From contig NZ_JAUSZD010000002.1 of the NCBI RefSeq assembly GCF_030817275.1, positions 1,426,001 through 1,490,000 on the forward strand: a stretch of 64,000 nucleotides of DNA, written 5' to 3'. The notes under the pieces were generated by a model. It made no database searches and was not told where the DNA came from. It saw nothing but the letters and a program-made list of their open reading frames with translations. Made by a program: the position numbers and the translations under genes. Origin of the DNA: Paenibacillus sp. V4I7 (lineage in GTDB: Bacteria; Bacillota; Bacilli; Paenibacillales; NBRC-103111). Positions 9,799 to 18,840 of the stretch are shown one piece after another; the first letter of the stretch is position 1; every line of letters begins with the position of its first letter.

Positions 9799-10356
9799 TT
9801 ATGGAGCATCCAAATTATTCATTTTGTTTCGTTTCGAGAAATAATCCGCCAATAAATATATCAAAATGTAAATAGGTAGTGATATGAAATTACTCCAATG
9901 TACCACCACATAAATTCCTAACCAACTCAATAAAGGCTCGGATACGAATGAGTTAAACAGCCCCAATATGAGCGCCTTTAGAAAAGGAGAAGACTTTGGT
10001 TTGTACTGTAGTAAGAGCATCACTTCAAAAACAATGAATGTTTCAAAAGGAATGTAAGGAGGGATACTTGGAATTAGTTTGTAGGGATAGTACCATAAAC
10101 CAAAATTATTTCCCATAAAATCGAGCCAGGACGCCGCGAGCAGTACAATGATGCCTGGATATAACAAGCGATCAGTGCTATTTTTTTTCCTAATAAAAAA
10201 CCAAACAATAATCGGAACGACGAATAAAACTAGGCTAAACCACCACTGCCAGGTAAACAACACATGCTCTTTCCACAATATTACGTACTCGATGCTATCT
10301 TGGGCAGTATTACTTATCAATTCTTTTATATGTTTAAGATATTCTTCATTGGTCAT
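9799..10356 (-). CDS. CBO0543-like integral membrane protein
   Basis: A 185-residue protein on the minus strand. An N-terminal amphipathic stretch is followed by roughly five hydrophobic segments, with Trp/Tyr-rich borders and a short basic C-terminus. I believe it belongs to the Bacillales/Clostridia membrane family named after CBO0543; its function is unknown. The frame is open 37 codons further upstream, but ATG 10356 has an AGAGGT site at good spacing and begins the conserved-looking part, so the longer start is not supported. It is convergent with the importer operon and looks monocistronic. Confidence 0.75.
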   Translation of the reverse strand: MTNEEYLKHIKELISNTAQDSIEYVILWKEHVLFTWQWWFSLVLFVVPIIVWFFIRKKNSTDRLLYPGIIVLLAASWLDFMGNNFGLWYYPYKLIPSIPPYIPFETFIVFEVMLLLQYKPKSSPFLKALILGLFNSFVSEPLLSWLGIYVVVHWSNFISLPIYILIYLLADYFSKRNKMNNLDAP

Positions 10357-10748
10357 AGCTACCTCTTCGTTATTGTCCCGTAAGTGATGTAATAATTGGA
10401 AACAACGGTATTTTACGCAATTCAAAGAAGGTTTATTCATTTTGTGAATGTGATGACACGAATACAATAAAAATGTCGGGTAAAAAGAAAAAGTCCGATT
10501 GCCGATACTGAAGGAGCTAGCTTTGTGGCAGCTCCTCTTTTGCTATTCAAGTAAAGGGCAGATTAACACAATAAAAAAGGAATTGGAATTAAATAGAGAA
10601 ACATATTTCTAATAAAAGTTGGTGATGTTCGACAACTCACGGGGAATTAAACGGGCAAGTTAGATTAACGAATACTTTCCCTTTAATTTATGAAATGCAT
10701 CATTTACTATGGAATTACTAATAGTCTCTCATGAAAGGACGGCTTGGG
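10357..10748 (+). other. Non-coding stretch between divergent genes
   Basis: This AT-rich region should carry the promoters of the minus-strand membrane gene and the plus-strand acetyltransferase. Near 10512-10540 an aggagct/agctcct hairpin followed by ctttt resembles a weak terminator with no gene in front of it, perhaps left from a lost gene. No other feature is visible. Confidence 0.4.
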
Positions 10749-11519
10749 ATGATTACAAAAGAATGTCTTATCAATGAAATTCAATATCTTATTGAAGAAT
10801 ACATCCTCGGGCTATCTTCACCTTTTGACTCCTTCTTGGAGGATCATATTCTAACCTCGACTTTTTACATGATCCAAGAGGGATCAAAAGTACTGGGTTA
10901 CTATGCAATTCACAATAATGAACTTCTTACCCAATTCTACATCAGTCGTCCCTACCAAATGTACTCGCAGAAGATGTTTAACCAAGTGCTAGAACGTAAT
11001 ACTGTGAACTCACTTTTCGTTCCGACCTGCGATGAACTATTTGTAAGCCTAGCGTTAGATAAGGACTTCACAATCAACAAACAAGCTTACTTTTTCCAAG
11101 ACAATCAAGCAGACATAATAGAGAGTAATGTTTCAGGTGATGAATCATTTCGCCCTGCTAATCTAGAAGATCTGCAACAAATACAACAAATCTGTGGAGA
11201 TTTTCTTGACCAATACGAACGGCGGATTGCCAGTGGAGAACTCTTCACCTACTATAGAGGTGCTGTGTTGCTTGGAATCGGAGTAGTTGAGAAGTCTAAG
11301 ATGTTCAAAGGATTAGCAAGCATAGGTATGTTAACTAATGAGGCATATAGAAAGCAAGGAATTGGGAGAGTCATTATTTTAAAATTAAGGAAATGGTGTG
11401 ATAAGCAGGGTATTAAGCCTGTAAGTGGATGTTGGTACTATAACGAAGCTTCTAAAAGGACTCTGGAGAGTGCGGGTATGGTCACGAAAACCAGACTATT
11501 GAAAATCAAAGTAACTTAA
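10749..11519 (+). CDS. GNAT family N-acetyltransferase
   Basis: A 256-residue protein whose C-terminal third carries the acetyl-CoA binding motif of GNAT enzymes: GMLTNEAYRKQGIGRVII, then a helix and an NEASKRTLESAGM stretch typical of the last strand and helix. The N-terminal ~130 residues match nothing I recognise and may be a degenerate GNAT half, as in double-GNAT proteins. The acceptor substrate is unknown. ATG 10749 is preferred over the in-frame ATG 10731 because an AAAGGA site lies ten bases upstream of the former. It stands alone, with a terminator after it. Confidence 0.8.
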   Translation: MITKECLINEIQYLIEEYILGLSSPFDSFLEDHILTSTFYMIQEGSKVLGYYAIHNNELLTQFYISRPYQMYSQKMFNQVLERNTVNSLFVPTCDELFVSLALDKDFTINKQAYFFQDNQADIIESNVSGDESFRPANLEDLQQIQQICGDFLDQYERRIASGELFTYYRGAVLLGIGVVEKSKMFKGLASIGMLTNEAYRKQGIGRVIILKLRKWCDKQGIKPVSGCWYYNEASKRTLESAGMVTKTRLLKIKVT

Positions 11520-11583
11520 GAATGACTGAGTTATAAGAACCAGAAGCGATAATAATTGATTTAGTCTTAAATATATTACACAT

Positions 11584-11617
11584 GAAGGCTGCCCGTAGGA
11601 TACGCAGCCTTCTTTGT
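11584..11617 (+). terminator. Terminator of the acetyltransferase gene
   Basis: A gaaggctgc arm pairs perfectly with gcagccttc around a ~11-base loop and is followed by tttgtgtt. Confidence 0.8.
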
Positions 11618-11702
11618 GTTCAAAATCTGATTTACATCTGACTTACAAATACGATTTCTTCATATGAGTTAAACTTTTATTATCAGTTTATTCTATTGTT
11701 TA

Positions 11703-12045
11703 AGGGAATGTGAAGAGAAGCATACTTGTACGGAAAGTGCTGTCCATCATGATTTGGGCGAGTTTTGCAGCTTTGCTGTGGACACCGGTAATGAAGATTC
11801 TGGAAGTGCTCTTTTACGGTATGAGTCGGGCATGCATGTAAGTGGAAACTTATAATTTCGATTTGGATGCTTATGACGGCCATGGGGGAGGGGATCAACA
11901 GCTAATAAGTAATTATCTGAAGGTATTACGCGGGGAAGAGAAATCTGCAACCACGTTAGATGATGGTCTGCTTAGTGCATTATTATGTTTGAAAGCGAAT
12001 GAATCCGCAGAAAAGGGAACCTTTTGTAACATTGTTTGGGATTAA
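11703..12045 (+). pseudogene. Decayed Gfo/Idh/MocA-type oxidoreductase (C-terminal remnants)
   Basis: Two frames together spell the C-terminal half of a Gfo/Idh/MocA dehydrogenase. In one frame, 11745-11852 reads HHDLGEFC, then VDTGNEDSGSALLRYESGMH, and stops at 11853. In another frame, from about 11842, it reads VETYNFDLDAYDGHGGGDQQ, then LDDGLLSALLCLKANESAEK, and stops at 12043. In intact relatives ~60 residues separate these blocks, so the join near 11840 is an internal deletion combined with a frame change. The N-terminal NAD-binding half is absent. The product would not be functional. Confidence 0.75.
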
Positions 12046-12143
12046 AATTATTCCATCTAATTTTGAAACAGTTAGAATTCTTGAGAAACATCACATTTGT
12101 GTTTGAACTGTGAAATGCCCATTAAATTAGAATTGTTCCATAA

Positions 12144-12153
12144 GGGGGGGGGG
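12144..12153 (+). repeat. Ten-G homopolymer upstream of the stalk-domain protein gene
   Basis: A run of ten G bases lies 82 bases before the start codon, just downstream of a TTGTTC that could serve as a -35 element. Confidence 0.85.
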
Positions 12154-12234
12154 ATAAAAGTTCAACCTCCTCATTATCCGATTTATCAATCATAATAAAG
12201 CCATAGAGGCTTTTTATGAGGAGGATATGGATTA

Positions 12235-14148
12235 ATGATGAACAAAAAGATGTTATCAACCATGCTGGGATGTGTGCTGGCCGCCTGTTTGACCGCTGCC
12301 GGTATTGCGTCTGCTTTCGGTGAGACAGCTCCTGGGGGAGTGGAGATTAAAGGATTCAGCCTTGAGGATACGGCATCCGACATTGTCGGTGCGGCGGATT
12401 TTACGCCGGAGGGCAACAAGGACGGCCACTACAAGCTTTCGCTGAAGTTAGAAGAGGAAACAACCATTCACGCGGTCGTGCTTCGTTCGACCGATGACTA
12501 CGGCAAGGATAATTACCAAGGCGTATGGCGGACCAACCGTGCCACAACCGGATGGCTGCTTGGCATTATGCAAGGAACCGATATCATTAACCCCGGTTTT
12601 CGTAAAGATGTAAAGGAGCCTGTCGGTACCTATAAGGGTACGGTTAACTGGGACTTGTACGCCAGCAATAACGGCACAATAAAGGAAACGCAGTACTATG
12701 TGTTGGAGATCGAAACGCCGAAGGGAACGGTAGTTTCCAAACCTATAAAGTTCAAAAAGCCGCAGGGGGATACGTCTACGACTCCCACTCCGACACCGGC
12801 ATCAACGCCAACACCTGCGCCATCTTCGACGCCGGCATCAACGCCAACACCTGTTCCATCTTCGACACCGGCATCAACGCCAACACCTGTTCCATCGACG
12901 ACTCCAACACCGATGCCAACAGCCAGTCCTATTAAGGTAAATCCTCTTAAGGTTACAGGAGGCGCAAATACCGTCATCATAGAAGGAGGTACTCCTGAAT
13001 CGACGGTGAGTCTTATGCTCATAAAGTCAGGTCAGACTATAGCGATGGGATCGTCTATCATCAGGTCTGATGGAAAAACGTCCATCAATTCTGTCCCGCC
13101 CGGAACGGATTACTATGTTTTCAATGCGGCAGGGAAGCGGTTCGGTCCGGTTACGGTAACGGAACGGGAAAATAGCAGCTTGTTTAACATTTCGAAAACG
13201 ACGTTAACCGCAACCTTCGATCCGGTATCAGGTATGTACGATGTTAAAGTTAGCGGCGAAGTTCAAGATTCCGTAGAGAAGGTAACGGTTAGTGGATACT
13301 ACGAAACCATCCCGATCGTAGACAACAAGTTCAACGTAACCTACAGTGCCGATCCGTACAGGTATTCGACAAGAGTAGTGATGTCGGCTGCAACGGCGGA
13401 TGGAACCAAAACCATCATCTATATGGATACGCAGCGCGATCTTGTTGATAATTTAACGGTAGAGGCTACCCAACTGGATCAAAATGGAACATGGCTGATT
13501 AAAGGGAAATATGCCCCAGGGAAAAGCAAGGACGGCTTGGAGATTTATTGGAAAAATGATGGAGGGCAAGTGACCTACTTGCAGGATGAACGGCTAATCG
13601 GCAAAGCGGCGCCGCTGTCCAAAGAGGAAGCTGATCTTAAGCAATCCATGAATGATTTTGAATATAAAATAACGACCAAAAAAGATAGGATTGAATTAGG
13701 TTTCTACGTAAAGAACAGCCGGGGCGAATTCGAGTACGTTACACCAATGGAAGGTTTAGGAACGATGCGTCCATTGGAAAATATTTATATGCAAATTGAT
13801 TCCACTACGGTCAGAGTGAACGGCAAAGAACAACAGCTGGAGGTTGCACCGTATTATTTCAATGGACGAACTATGGTGCCGATCCGGTTCATCAGTGAAG
13901 CCATGGGTGTGGAGGTAGGATGGAACAGTGAGGATCAAACCGTAACCCTGACCCGGGGGGATACTCAAATTAAGCTGCAGATACACCAATATATGGCCTA
14001 TGTGAACGGCGTACCAACCTGGTTGGATACAATTCCGATGATTAAAGATGGCGTAACCATGGTGCCGCTGCGGTTTGTCGGCGAGAGCTTGAACAAGAAT
14101 GTCCAATTCGACGAAGGAAGAATACACATTACGAATAAAAATGAATGA
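12235..14148 (+). CDS. Secreted protein with Thr/Pro linker and C-terminal copper-amine-oxidase-N-like (stalk) domain
   Basis: A 637-residue exported protein. It has a signal peptide (two Lys, a hydrophobic core, likely cleavage after AFG near residue 28) and an unrecognised beta-rich domain of ~150 residues with a KDNYQGVWRTNRATTGW stretch. A Thr/Pro/Ser linker (residues ~182-225) and about 270 residues of further Ig-like sequence follow. The C-terminus has the paired stalk-domain motifs GRTMVPIRFISEAMGVEVGW and GVTMVPLRFVGESL, common in surface proteins of Paenibacillus and relatives and probably involved in wall attachment or adhesion. GAGGAGG lies ten bases before ATG 12235. The function of the N-terminal domain is unknown, and no neighbour suggests one. 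Confidence 0.8.
   Translation: MMNKKMLSTMLGCVLAACLTAAGIASAFGETAPGGVEIKGFSLEDTASDIVGAADFTPEGNKDGHYKLSLKLEEETTIHAVVLRSTDDYGKDNYQGVWRTNRATTGWLLGIMQGTDIINPGFRKDVKEPVGTYKGTVNWDLYASNNGTIKETQYYVLEIETPKGTVVSKPIKFKKPQGDTSTTPTPTPASTPTPAPSSTPASTPTPVPSSTPASTPTPVPSTTPTPMPTASPIKVNPLKVTGGANTVIIEGGTPESTVSLMLIKSGQTIAMGSSIIRSDGKTSINSVPPGTDYYVFNAAGKRFGPVTVTERENSSLFNISKTTLTATFDPVSGMYDVKVSGEVQDSVEKVTVSGYYETIPIVDNKFNVTYSADPYRYSTRVVMSAATADGTKTIIYMDTQRDLVDNLTVEATQLDQNGTWLIKGKYAPGKSKDGLEIYWKNDGGQVTYLQDERLIGKAAPLSKEEADLKQSMNDFEYKITTKKDRIELGFYVKNSRGEFEYVTPMEGLGTMRPLENIYMQIDSTTVRVNGKEQQLEVAPYYFNGRTMVPIRFISEAMGVEVGWNSEDQTVTLTRGDTQIKLQIHQYMAYVNGVPTWLDTIPMIKDGVTMVPLRFVGESLNKNVQFDEGRIHITNKNE
12791..12898 (+). repeat. Three 36-bp tandem repeats coding the Thr/Pro linker
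   Basis: A 36-base unit coding about PSSTPASTPTPV occurs three times with a few substitutions. The twelve-codon period keeps the frame whatever the copy number. Confidence 0.8.
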
Positions 14149-14166
14149 TACTGTTCTGATGGAAGG

Positions 14167-14207
14167 AAGCCTTTTGCGCGAATATTTGCTGCAAAAGGCT
14201 TTTTCTT
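14167..14207 (+). terminator. Terminator of the stalk-domain protein gene
   Basis: An aagccttttgc arm pairs perfectly with gcaaaaggctt, followed by a T-run, 18 bases after the stop codon. Confidence 0.88.
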
Positions 14208-14290
14208 ATTGCTACATAATTTATAAGTTTTCGGTCGCTGCACCAACACCACAGCAGAGAGGTGAGGATTCGCGAATATCCGATGATTAC

Positions 14291-14340
14291 TAGGTGTATA
14301 TCTGACTGAGCTTCTCGTTCATCTAAGCAGGATACACCTA
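14291..14340 (+). repeat. Inverted repeat in intergenic region
   Basis: Nine-base arms taggtgtat and atacaccta are separated by 32 bases, with no T-run. The role is unknown. Confidence 0.55.
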
Positions 14341-14427
14341 TATAATTCCAGATAATACCATGCTATTATTTTAATAAATTCAGAGTTCGTTAAAAACAGC
14401 AGCAGTAATTAAGGATTATTTAATATA

Positions 14428-14458
14428 CCTTCTGACTTTTGAGTTAGAAGGTTTTTAA
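14428..14458 (+). terminator. Terminator upstream of the epimerase operon
   Basis: An accttctgac arm pairs with gttagaaggt around ttttga-type loop bases and is followed by TTTTT. It insulates the following operon from upstream transcription. The 14149-14546 gap holds only this, the preceding terminator and the inverted repeat at 14291. Confidence 0.8.
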
Positions 14459-14546
14459 TAACTTCTTATTAAAGCGCGAACATTCCATATGGGCATACCA
14501 ATTGTCAGATCAGTGTATTGTTGAATATTGAATAGGGTGGTGCCTC

Positions 14547-15539
14547 ATGAGTCGATATTCCGCAAAATCAATCATAAATGAAGGGTATTCGGTTATTGTT
14601 TTAAACGACGCACGAAGTGATGCAACCGCAGAAATTATACCGGAGGTAGGAAACAATCTCTTTCGCTTCGAAAGCGGGGGACATCCCGTTATTTTGCCTC
14701 CGGTAAGCTTACATATGCTAAGAAATGAACCCTTTGCCAATTTCAAATACGGCACTCCGATCTTGTTTCCACCCAATCGCGTAAAAAATGGTCGGTTTTC
14801 ATTTCACGGACGGACGTACAACTTGCCATTGAACGAGCCGCCCTCCAATCATCTGCACGGCGAAATTTGCTCCAGAGCGTGGGAAGTTCTCGAATACGGG
14901 GCAACGCTAGAAAGCGGAGCTTTTGTGATCAGCCGTTTCCGTTATGAGTTGAATCCAGATATTATAGCTTATTTCCCTCATCATCTTTCATTCACGCTCA
15001 CATACCGTCTCTATGAGGGTCGTCTATACATGAACGGAACGATTATGAATGAAGGGGAGGACGAAGCTCCCTTTGCTTTCGGACTGCATCCTTATTTTTC
15101 AGTTCCTTTTGATAGCGGAGAGAAGATCGTGTTGAAGGTTCCTACGACTGAGGAATGGCCAGTGACGAATGAAGCATTCGTGACGGGCAGGCCAGCAATT
15201 ACTCACTTAAGCCGAACTCTAAAAGAAGGCGTCCAGATCTCAGACTATCCGCAGCTCGGTTGTTCACTGTTGACCATGGATAGCGAGGATGAAGATCGCA
15301 TTTGCCGTATTGAAATGATGGATCACGGGTATGCCATTGCCTATCAGATCGACCGTCAATTTCCTTTTGTCGTGTTGTTCCGTCCTAATTGGGGATCGGC
15401 ATTTTCGCTGGAGCCATACACATGCGTCACAGATGCGTTTAATCTTCCCTATGAGCATGAACTGACAGGCGTTAAGGGCATAAAGGCAGGTGAAAAAATG
15501 AGTTTTACGACCTGCTTATGGATAGAATCCACGAAATAA
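14547..15539 (+). CDS. Aldose 1-epimerase (galactose mutarotase) family protein
   Basis: A 330-residue cytoplasmic protein of the aldose-epimerase beta-sandwich fold. It carries NHLHGEIC (catalytic-type His ~104) and AFGLHPYFSVPF (His ~181). It should interconvert alpha and beta anomers of a sugar entering the pathway encoded downstream. A GGGTGG ribosome binding site precedes the ATG. It is the first gene of an apparent operon with an oxidoreductase, isomerase, di-iron oxygenase and Rieske ferredoxin. A cre-like site after it may allow separate control of the remaining genes. The exact sugar is unknown. Confidence 0.85.
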   Translation: MSRYSAKSIINEGYSVIVLNDARSDATAEIIPEVGNNLFRFESGGHPVILPPVSLHMLRNEPFANFKYGTPILFPPNRVKNGRFSFHGRTYNLPLNEPPSNHLHGEICSRAWEVLEYGATLESGAFVISRFRYELNPDIIAYFPHHLSFTLTYRLYEGRLYMNGTIMNEGEDEAPFAFGLHPYFSVPFDSGEKIVLKVPTTEEWPVTNEAFVTGRPAITHLSRTLKEGVQISDYPQLGCSLLTMDSEDEDRICRIEMMDHGYAIAYQIDRQFPFVVLFRPNWGSAFSLEPYTCVTDAFNLPYEHELTGVKGIKAGEKMSFTTCLWIESTK

Positions 15540-15558
15540 GGGGTGTGAAATCAACAAT

Positions 15559-15573
15559 AGAAAGCGCTTTAAT
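15559..15573 (+). promoter_or_regulatory. cre-like / LacI-family operator between epimerase and oxidoreductase genes
   Basis: agaaagcgctttaat contains the symmetric aaagcgcttt core of CcpA and other LacI-family operators. It sits ~45 bases before the GTG start of the oxidoreductase gene. Assignment to CcpA or a pathway-specific LacI-type repressor is open. Confidence 0.55.
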
Positions 15574-15616
15574 TGGTGTGAACACACATGGAAGGTCAAA
15601 GAAGGAGGAATATCTT

Positions 15617-16753
15617 GTGCAGACAATGGATTTAAACTTACCTATCGAACCGGAAATGCCAAAGCGTAAAGATTATCGAATTGGCTGCATCGGTTCCGGA
15701 TTCATTATGCGGGACTGCCATCTCGTGGCTTATCGGGATGCAGGATTTAACCCATACGCCATTAGCTCAAGATCGTTTGAAAATGCCAAGGCTGTTGCAG
15801 AATTGCGGCATATCCCGCAGGTATACCGTACATGGGAAGAACTGATCGAAGATCCGCTGATCGAGATTCTGGATATCGCGATTCCTCCGGATCGACAGTT
15901 GGAGGTTGTTCGACAGGCGGTTAAGCAAGAGCACATAAAAGGAATTCTATGTCAAAAGCCGCTAGCTATGAACGCTCACGAAGCTTTTGAAATTGTTGAA
16001 CTCTGTGAAAGGGCCGGCATCAAAATCGCCGTCAATTCCAACATGCGTTACGATCAATCGATGCGGGCGCTGAAAACAATCCTAGACAAGGGATATCTTG
16101 GCGAACCTGTCCTTGCAACGATTGAAATGCGGGCGATACCTCATTGGCAGGAATTCCTGCATAAGTATGAGCACATCGAAATCCTCAATATGGGTATCCA
16201 TCATATCGATATTTTCCGCTATCTATTCGGCGATCCGGAGAAGATCACCGCTGTTACGCGCAGAGACCCTCGGACGTCGTTTAAACATATCGACGGAATT
16301 TCCCAATACACGTTCCAATATGCAAGTGAGCTGTTAGCCACTAGTTTAGATGATGTGTGGGCTTGGCCGGGCGAGGGTACTGAGAAGGATCTATACATCA
16401 AATGGAGAGTCGAAGGACTAGACGGCATCGCCCAAGGGTATATAGGTTGGCCGTCGTATCCCGAACGAACGCCAAGCACACTTGAGTTCACAACGAAGCA
16501 ATCTCCGAATCACTGGCACCGACCTCAATGGGACGGAGTCTGGTTTCCGGATGCGTTTCAAGGAACGATGGCGCAGCTGCTTCGTGCGGTAGAAACGGAT
16601 AGCGAACCGGAAATAGGCGGCAGGGATAACTTGAAATCGATAGCTCTTGTGGATGCGTGCTATAAGTCCATTGCCGAACAGCGTACGATTGCCATTACGG
16701 AGATAGAAAGCCAGTATCAATCTTACACTTTTGAAGGAGGCATACAACCATGA
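15617..16753 (+). CDS. Gfo/Idh/MocA family NAD(P)-dependent oxidoreductase
   Basis: A 378-residue protein with an N-terminal Rossmann fold (IGCIGSGFIMRDCH), a CQKPLA motif at ~112-116 in place of the usual EKP (the Lys is retained), and a C-terminal alpha/beta domain with NMGIHHIDIFRYLFGD carrying the conserved His residues. Members oxidise sugars, inositols or their amino derivatives with NAD(P). GTG 15617 is chosen because GGAGG lies eight bases upstream; longer in-frame starts run back into the epimerase gene without a ribosome binding site. Its stop overlaps the next start (ATGA). The MocA relationship matters because homologues of mocC, mocD and mocE types follow. Confidence 0.9.
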   Translation: MQTMDLNLPIEPEMPKRKDYRIGCIGSGFIMRDCHLVAYRDAGFNPYAISSRSFENAKAVAELRHIPQVYRTWEELIEDPLIEILDIAIPPDRQLEVVRQAVKQEHIKGILCQKPLAMNAHEAFEIVELCERAGIKIAVNSNMRYDQSMRALKTILDKGYLGEPVLATIEMRAIPHWQEFLHKYEHIEILNMGIHHIDIFRYLFGDPEKITAVTRRDPRTSFKHIDGISQYTFQYASELLATSLDDVWAWPGEGTEKDLYIKWRVEGLDGIAQGYIGWPSYPERTPSTLEFTTKQSPNHWHRPQWDGVWFPDAFQGTMAQLLRAVETDSEPEIGGRDNLKSIALVDACYKSIAEQRTIAITEIESQYQSYTFEGGIQP

Positions 16754-17652
16754 TTTCAGTAGGTATTTTCAATGGGTATTATCCCTACACGCTAGCGGAG
16801 ACAATTTCGAGAATTCAAAAGGACGGTTTCTCTTCCGTTCAGCTTGATCTGTCTTTCAAGGACATGGATCTATCTTTCGAGTCACTTACACGAGAGAAGT
16901 GCCATACAATCCGCGATGCTTTCAGGGACGCTAACTTACCAATCGTCTGCATCTCAGGTTACACCAATATTATTCATCCGGACCCGAAGAAACGGGAACA
17001 AAATCTATTCGGATTGAAAACACTTTTAAAGTTTGCACGCGATCTAGGCACCCCCTACGTAATCAGCGAGACGGGCACCTATCATACGGAAAGCGATTGG
17101 GTATGGAACGAGAAGAATGGCACCGAGGAAGCGTATGAGGAAGTGTGCAGGCAACTGGAGGATCTGGCCAAATTCGCTTATGATCACGGTTCCGTCTTTC
17201 TTGTAGAGAACTACGTGAATAATGTCATTGGATCGGTCAATCAATTGGCACGTTTGTTTTCCGACGTTAATCATCCGGGTCTTGGGCTGCTGATGGACCC
17301 TACCAACTATTTTACGGACAGTAATATTCACCAAGTGGATGATGAACTTAATCTCATTTTCAATACGCTCGGCGACAAAATCAAGATTGCTCATGCAAAA
17401 GATTGCAAGCCTGCCGAAGACACCTCCGAAAAGCACGCCACAATCGACGCTGTGGAATCGCATACGTTCCGAGGAGCTGGGGCGGTAGAGCTTCCGGCCC
17501 CCGGATTGGGCATTCTGAATTATGACTTGTATCTGCAAAGGCTGTCTAAGCTTCATCCGAACATACCGATCATTATTGAGCATCTGGATGAGCAGGACAT
17601 TCCACGCGCGAAAAAATTCCTTGATGACAAATTAAAGAAGAACGGCTGTTAA
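16750..17652 (+). CDS. Sugar phosphate isomerase/epimerase-type TIM barrel (AP endonuclease 2 / IolE-MocC-like)
   Basis: A 300-residue xylose-isomerase-like TIM barrel. Metal-ligand type residues appear in FLVENYVNN (Glu), LLMDPTNYF (Asp), KIAHAKDCK (His/Asp) and IIIEHLDEQD (Glu). Such proteins isomerise, epimerise or dehydrate sugars and inosose-like ketones. The start overlaps the oxidoreductase stop by four bases and has a GAAGGAGG site, so the pair is translationally coupled. In the moc operon of Sinorhizobium a protein of this fold (MocC) sits with MocA; similarity to that specific protein is inferred from context. Confidence 0.87.
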   Translation: MISVGIFNGYYPYTLAETISRIQKDGFSSVQLDLSFKDMDLSFESLTREKCHTIRDAFRDANLPIVCISGYTNIIHPDPKKREQNLFGLKTLLKFARDLGTPYVISETGTYHTESDWVWNEKNGTEEAYEEVCRQLEDLAKFAYDHGSVFLVENYVNNVIGSVNQLARLFSDVNHPGLGLLMDPTNYFTDSNIHQVDDELNLIFNTLGDKIKIAHAKDCKPAEDTSEKHATIDAVESHTFRGAGAVELPAPGLGILNYDLYLQRLSKLHPNIPIIIEHLDEQDIPRAKKFLDDKLKKNGC

Positions 17653-17690
17653 TCAGCCTAATCGTATGACAGGCAAAGGAGGAATCATTC

Positions 17691-18803
17691 ATGGCTCCGA
17701 ATCCACAAAAAAGAGACTACAGCATTACCGGCCCCGAGAATAAGCGCGCGCAAGAGAGAGGACTCGCGACAGCCGAGTGGTATACGAGTCCAATCCCCCG
17801 TCAGCGCATGAAAGAGTTAATGAAGAGAAAGAACGGTCCTGCTATCAGGGACACATTCATTTGGTTCGGTTCTCTTGCTGTATTGGGTTTTATCGCTTAT
17901 CAAGCATGGGGCACATGGTGGGCGATTCCCGCCTTCCTGGCATATGGCATCCTTTATGCGACACCGGGAGATTCCAGGTGGCATGAGTGTGGACATGGAA
18001 CAGCCTTTAAAACACCATGGATGAACGAGGTCATTTACCAAATCGCTTCCTTCATGGTTTTACGGTCGGCAACGCCTTGGCGATGGAGCCATGCTCGTCA
18101 CCATACGGACACCATCATCGTTGGACGCGACCCGGAGATCATTACAGAGCGACCTCCGGTGTGGAAAATCATAATCATGCAAATTTTTCATTTGTATGGC
18201 GGTCCTGTTGAGATCAAACGATTTATTTTACATTTCTTCGGCCTGCTGGACAAACAGGAAAGAGAATATATTCCTGCTTCGGAGCATGGGAAAACGTTTT
18301 GGGAAGCACGTATATACGTGCTCATAATCCTTGGCGTCATTGCAGCAAGTTTATATACCCAAAGCATACTGCCCGCTTTGTACATCTTTTTGCCGTCGTT
18401 CTATGGTGGCGTTGTCGTCCTTCTCTTTGGCATCACACAGCATCTGGGGCTGCATGAGGATGTTCTCGACCATCGACTGAATACCCGTACCGTTTATATG
18501 AATCCGATATTCCGGTTTCTGTACTGGAACATGAACTATCATACGGAGCACCACATGTTTCCCATGGTTCCCTATCACGCGTTGCCTAAGCTTCATCAAG
18601 AGATGAAGCACGACTGTCCAACTCCAAGCCCCAGTCTTTGGGCTGCGTTGAAAGAAGTGATTTCAGCGCTGATCAGACAAAAGGAAAATCCAGCCTATGT
18701 GATCGAGCGGCCATTGCCGGACACAGCTCGGCCTTATTTATACGGTATCAGGCAGGAAACTGACGTAAATGCAGCAGTTTCTAATGGAACAGCGGTAAGT
18801 TAA
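17691..18803 (+). CDS. Fatty-acid-desaturase-family di-iron oxygenase (MocD-like)
   Basis: A 370-residue membrane protein with the three histidine boxes of membrane di-iron desaturases/hydroxylases: HECGH (98-102), HARHH (134-138) and HTEHH (284-288). Hydrophobic hairpins lie at about 55-90 and 205-245. Members use O2 and reductant to desaturate, hydroxylate or demethylate. A Rieske ferredoxin gene follows directly, the natural electron donor. Within an operon for sugar or inositol oxidation, O-demethylation as proposed for MocD of the rhizopine pathway fits better than lipid desaturation, but that is inference. Carotenoid- or lipid-type chemistry remains possible. Confidence 0.87.
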   Translation: MAPNPQKRDYSITGPENKRAQERGLATAEWYTSPIPRQRMKELMKRKNGPAIRDTFIWFGSLAVLGFIAYQAWGTWWAIPAFLAYGILYATPGDSRWHECGHGTAFKTPWMNEVIYQIASFMVLRSATPWRWSHARHHTDTIIVGRDPEIITERPPVWKIIIMQIFHLYGGPVEIKRFILHFFGLLDKQEREYIPASEHGKTFWEARIYVLIILGVIAASLYTQSILPALYIFLPSFYGGVVVLLFGITQHLGLHEDVLDHRLNTRTVYMNPIFRFLYWNMNYHTEHHMFPMVPYHALPKLHQEMKHDCPTPSPSLWAALKEVISALIRQKENPAYVIERPLPDTARPYLYGIRQETDVNAAVSNGTAVS

Positions 18804-18840
18804 ACGATAACTAAAATACAAGCTAATGGAGAGTAGAACA

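Noticed and set aside
12791..12898. Short tandem repeats considered as a CRISPR array
   Set aside because: The repeats are contiguous, in frame and code a Thr/Pro linker; there are no unique spacers.
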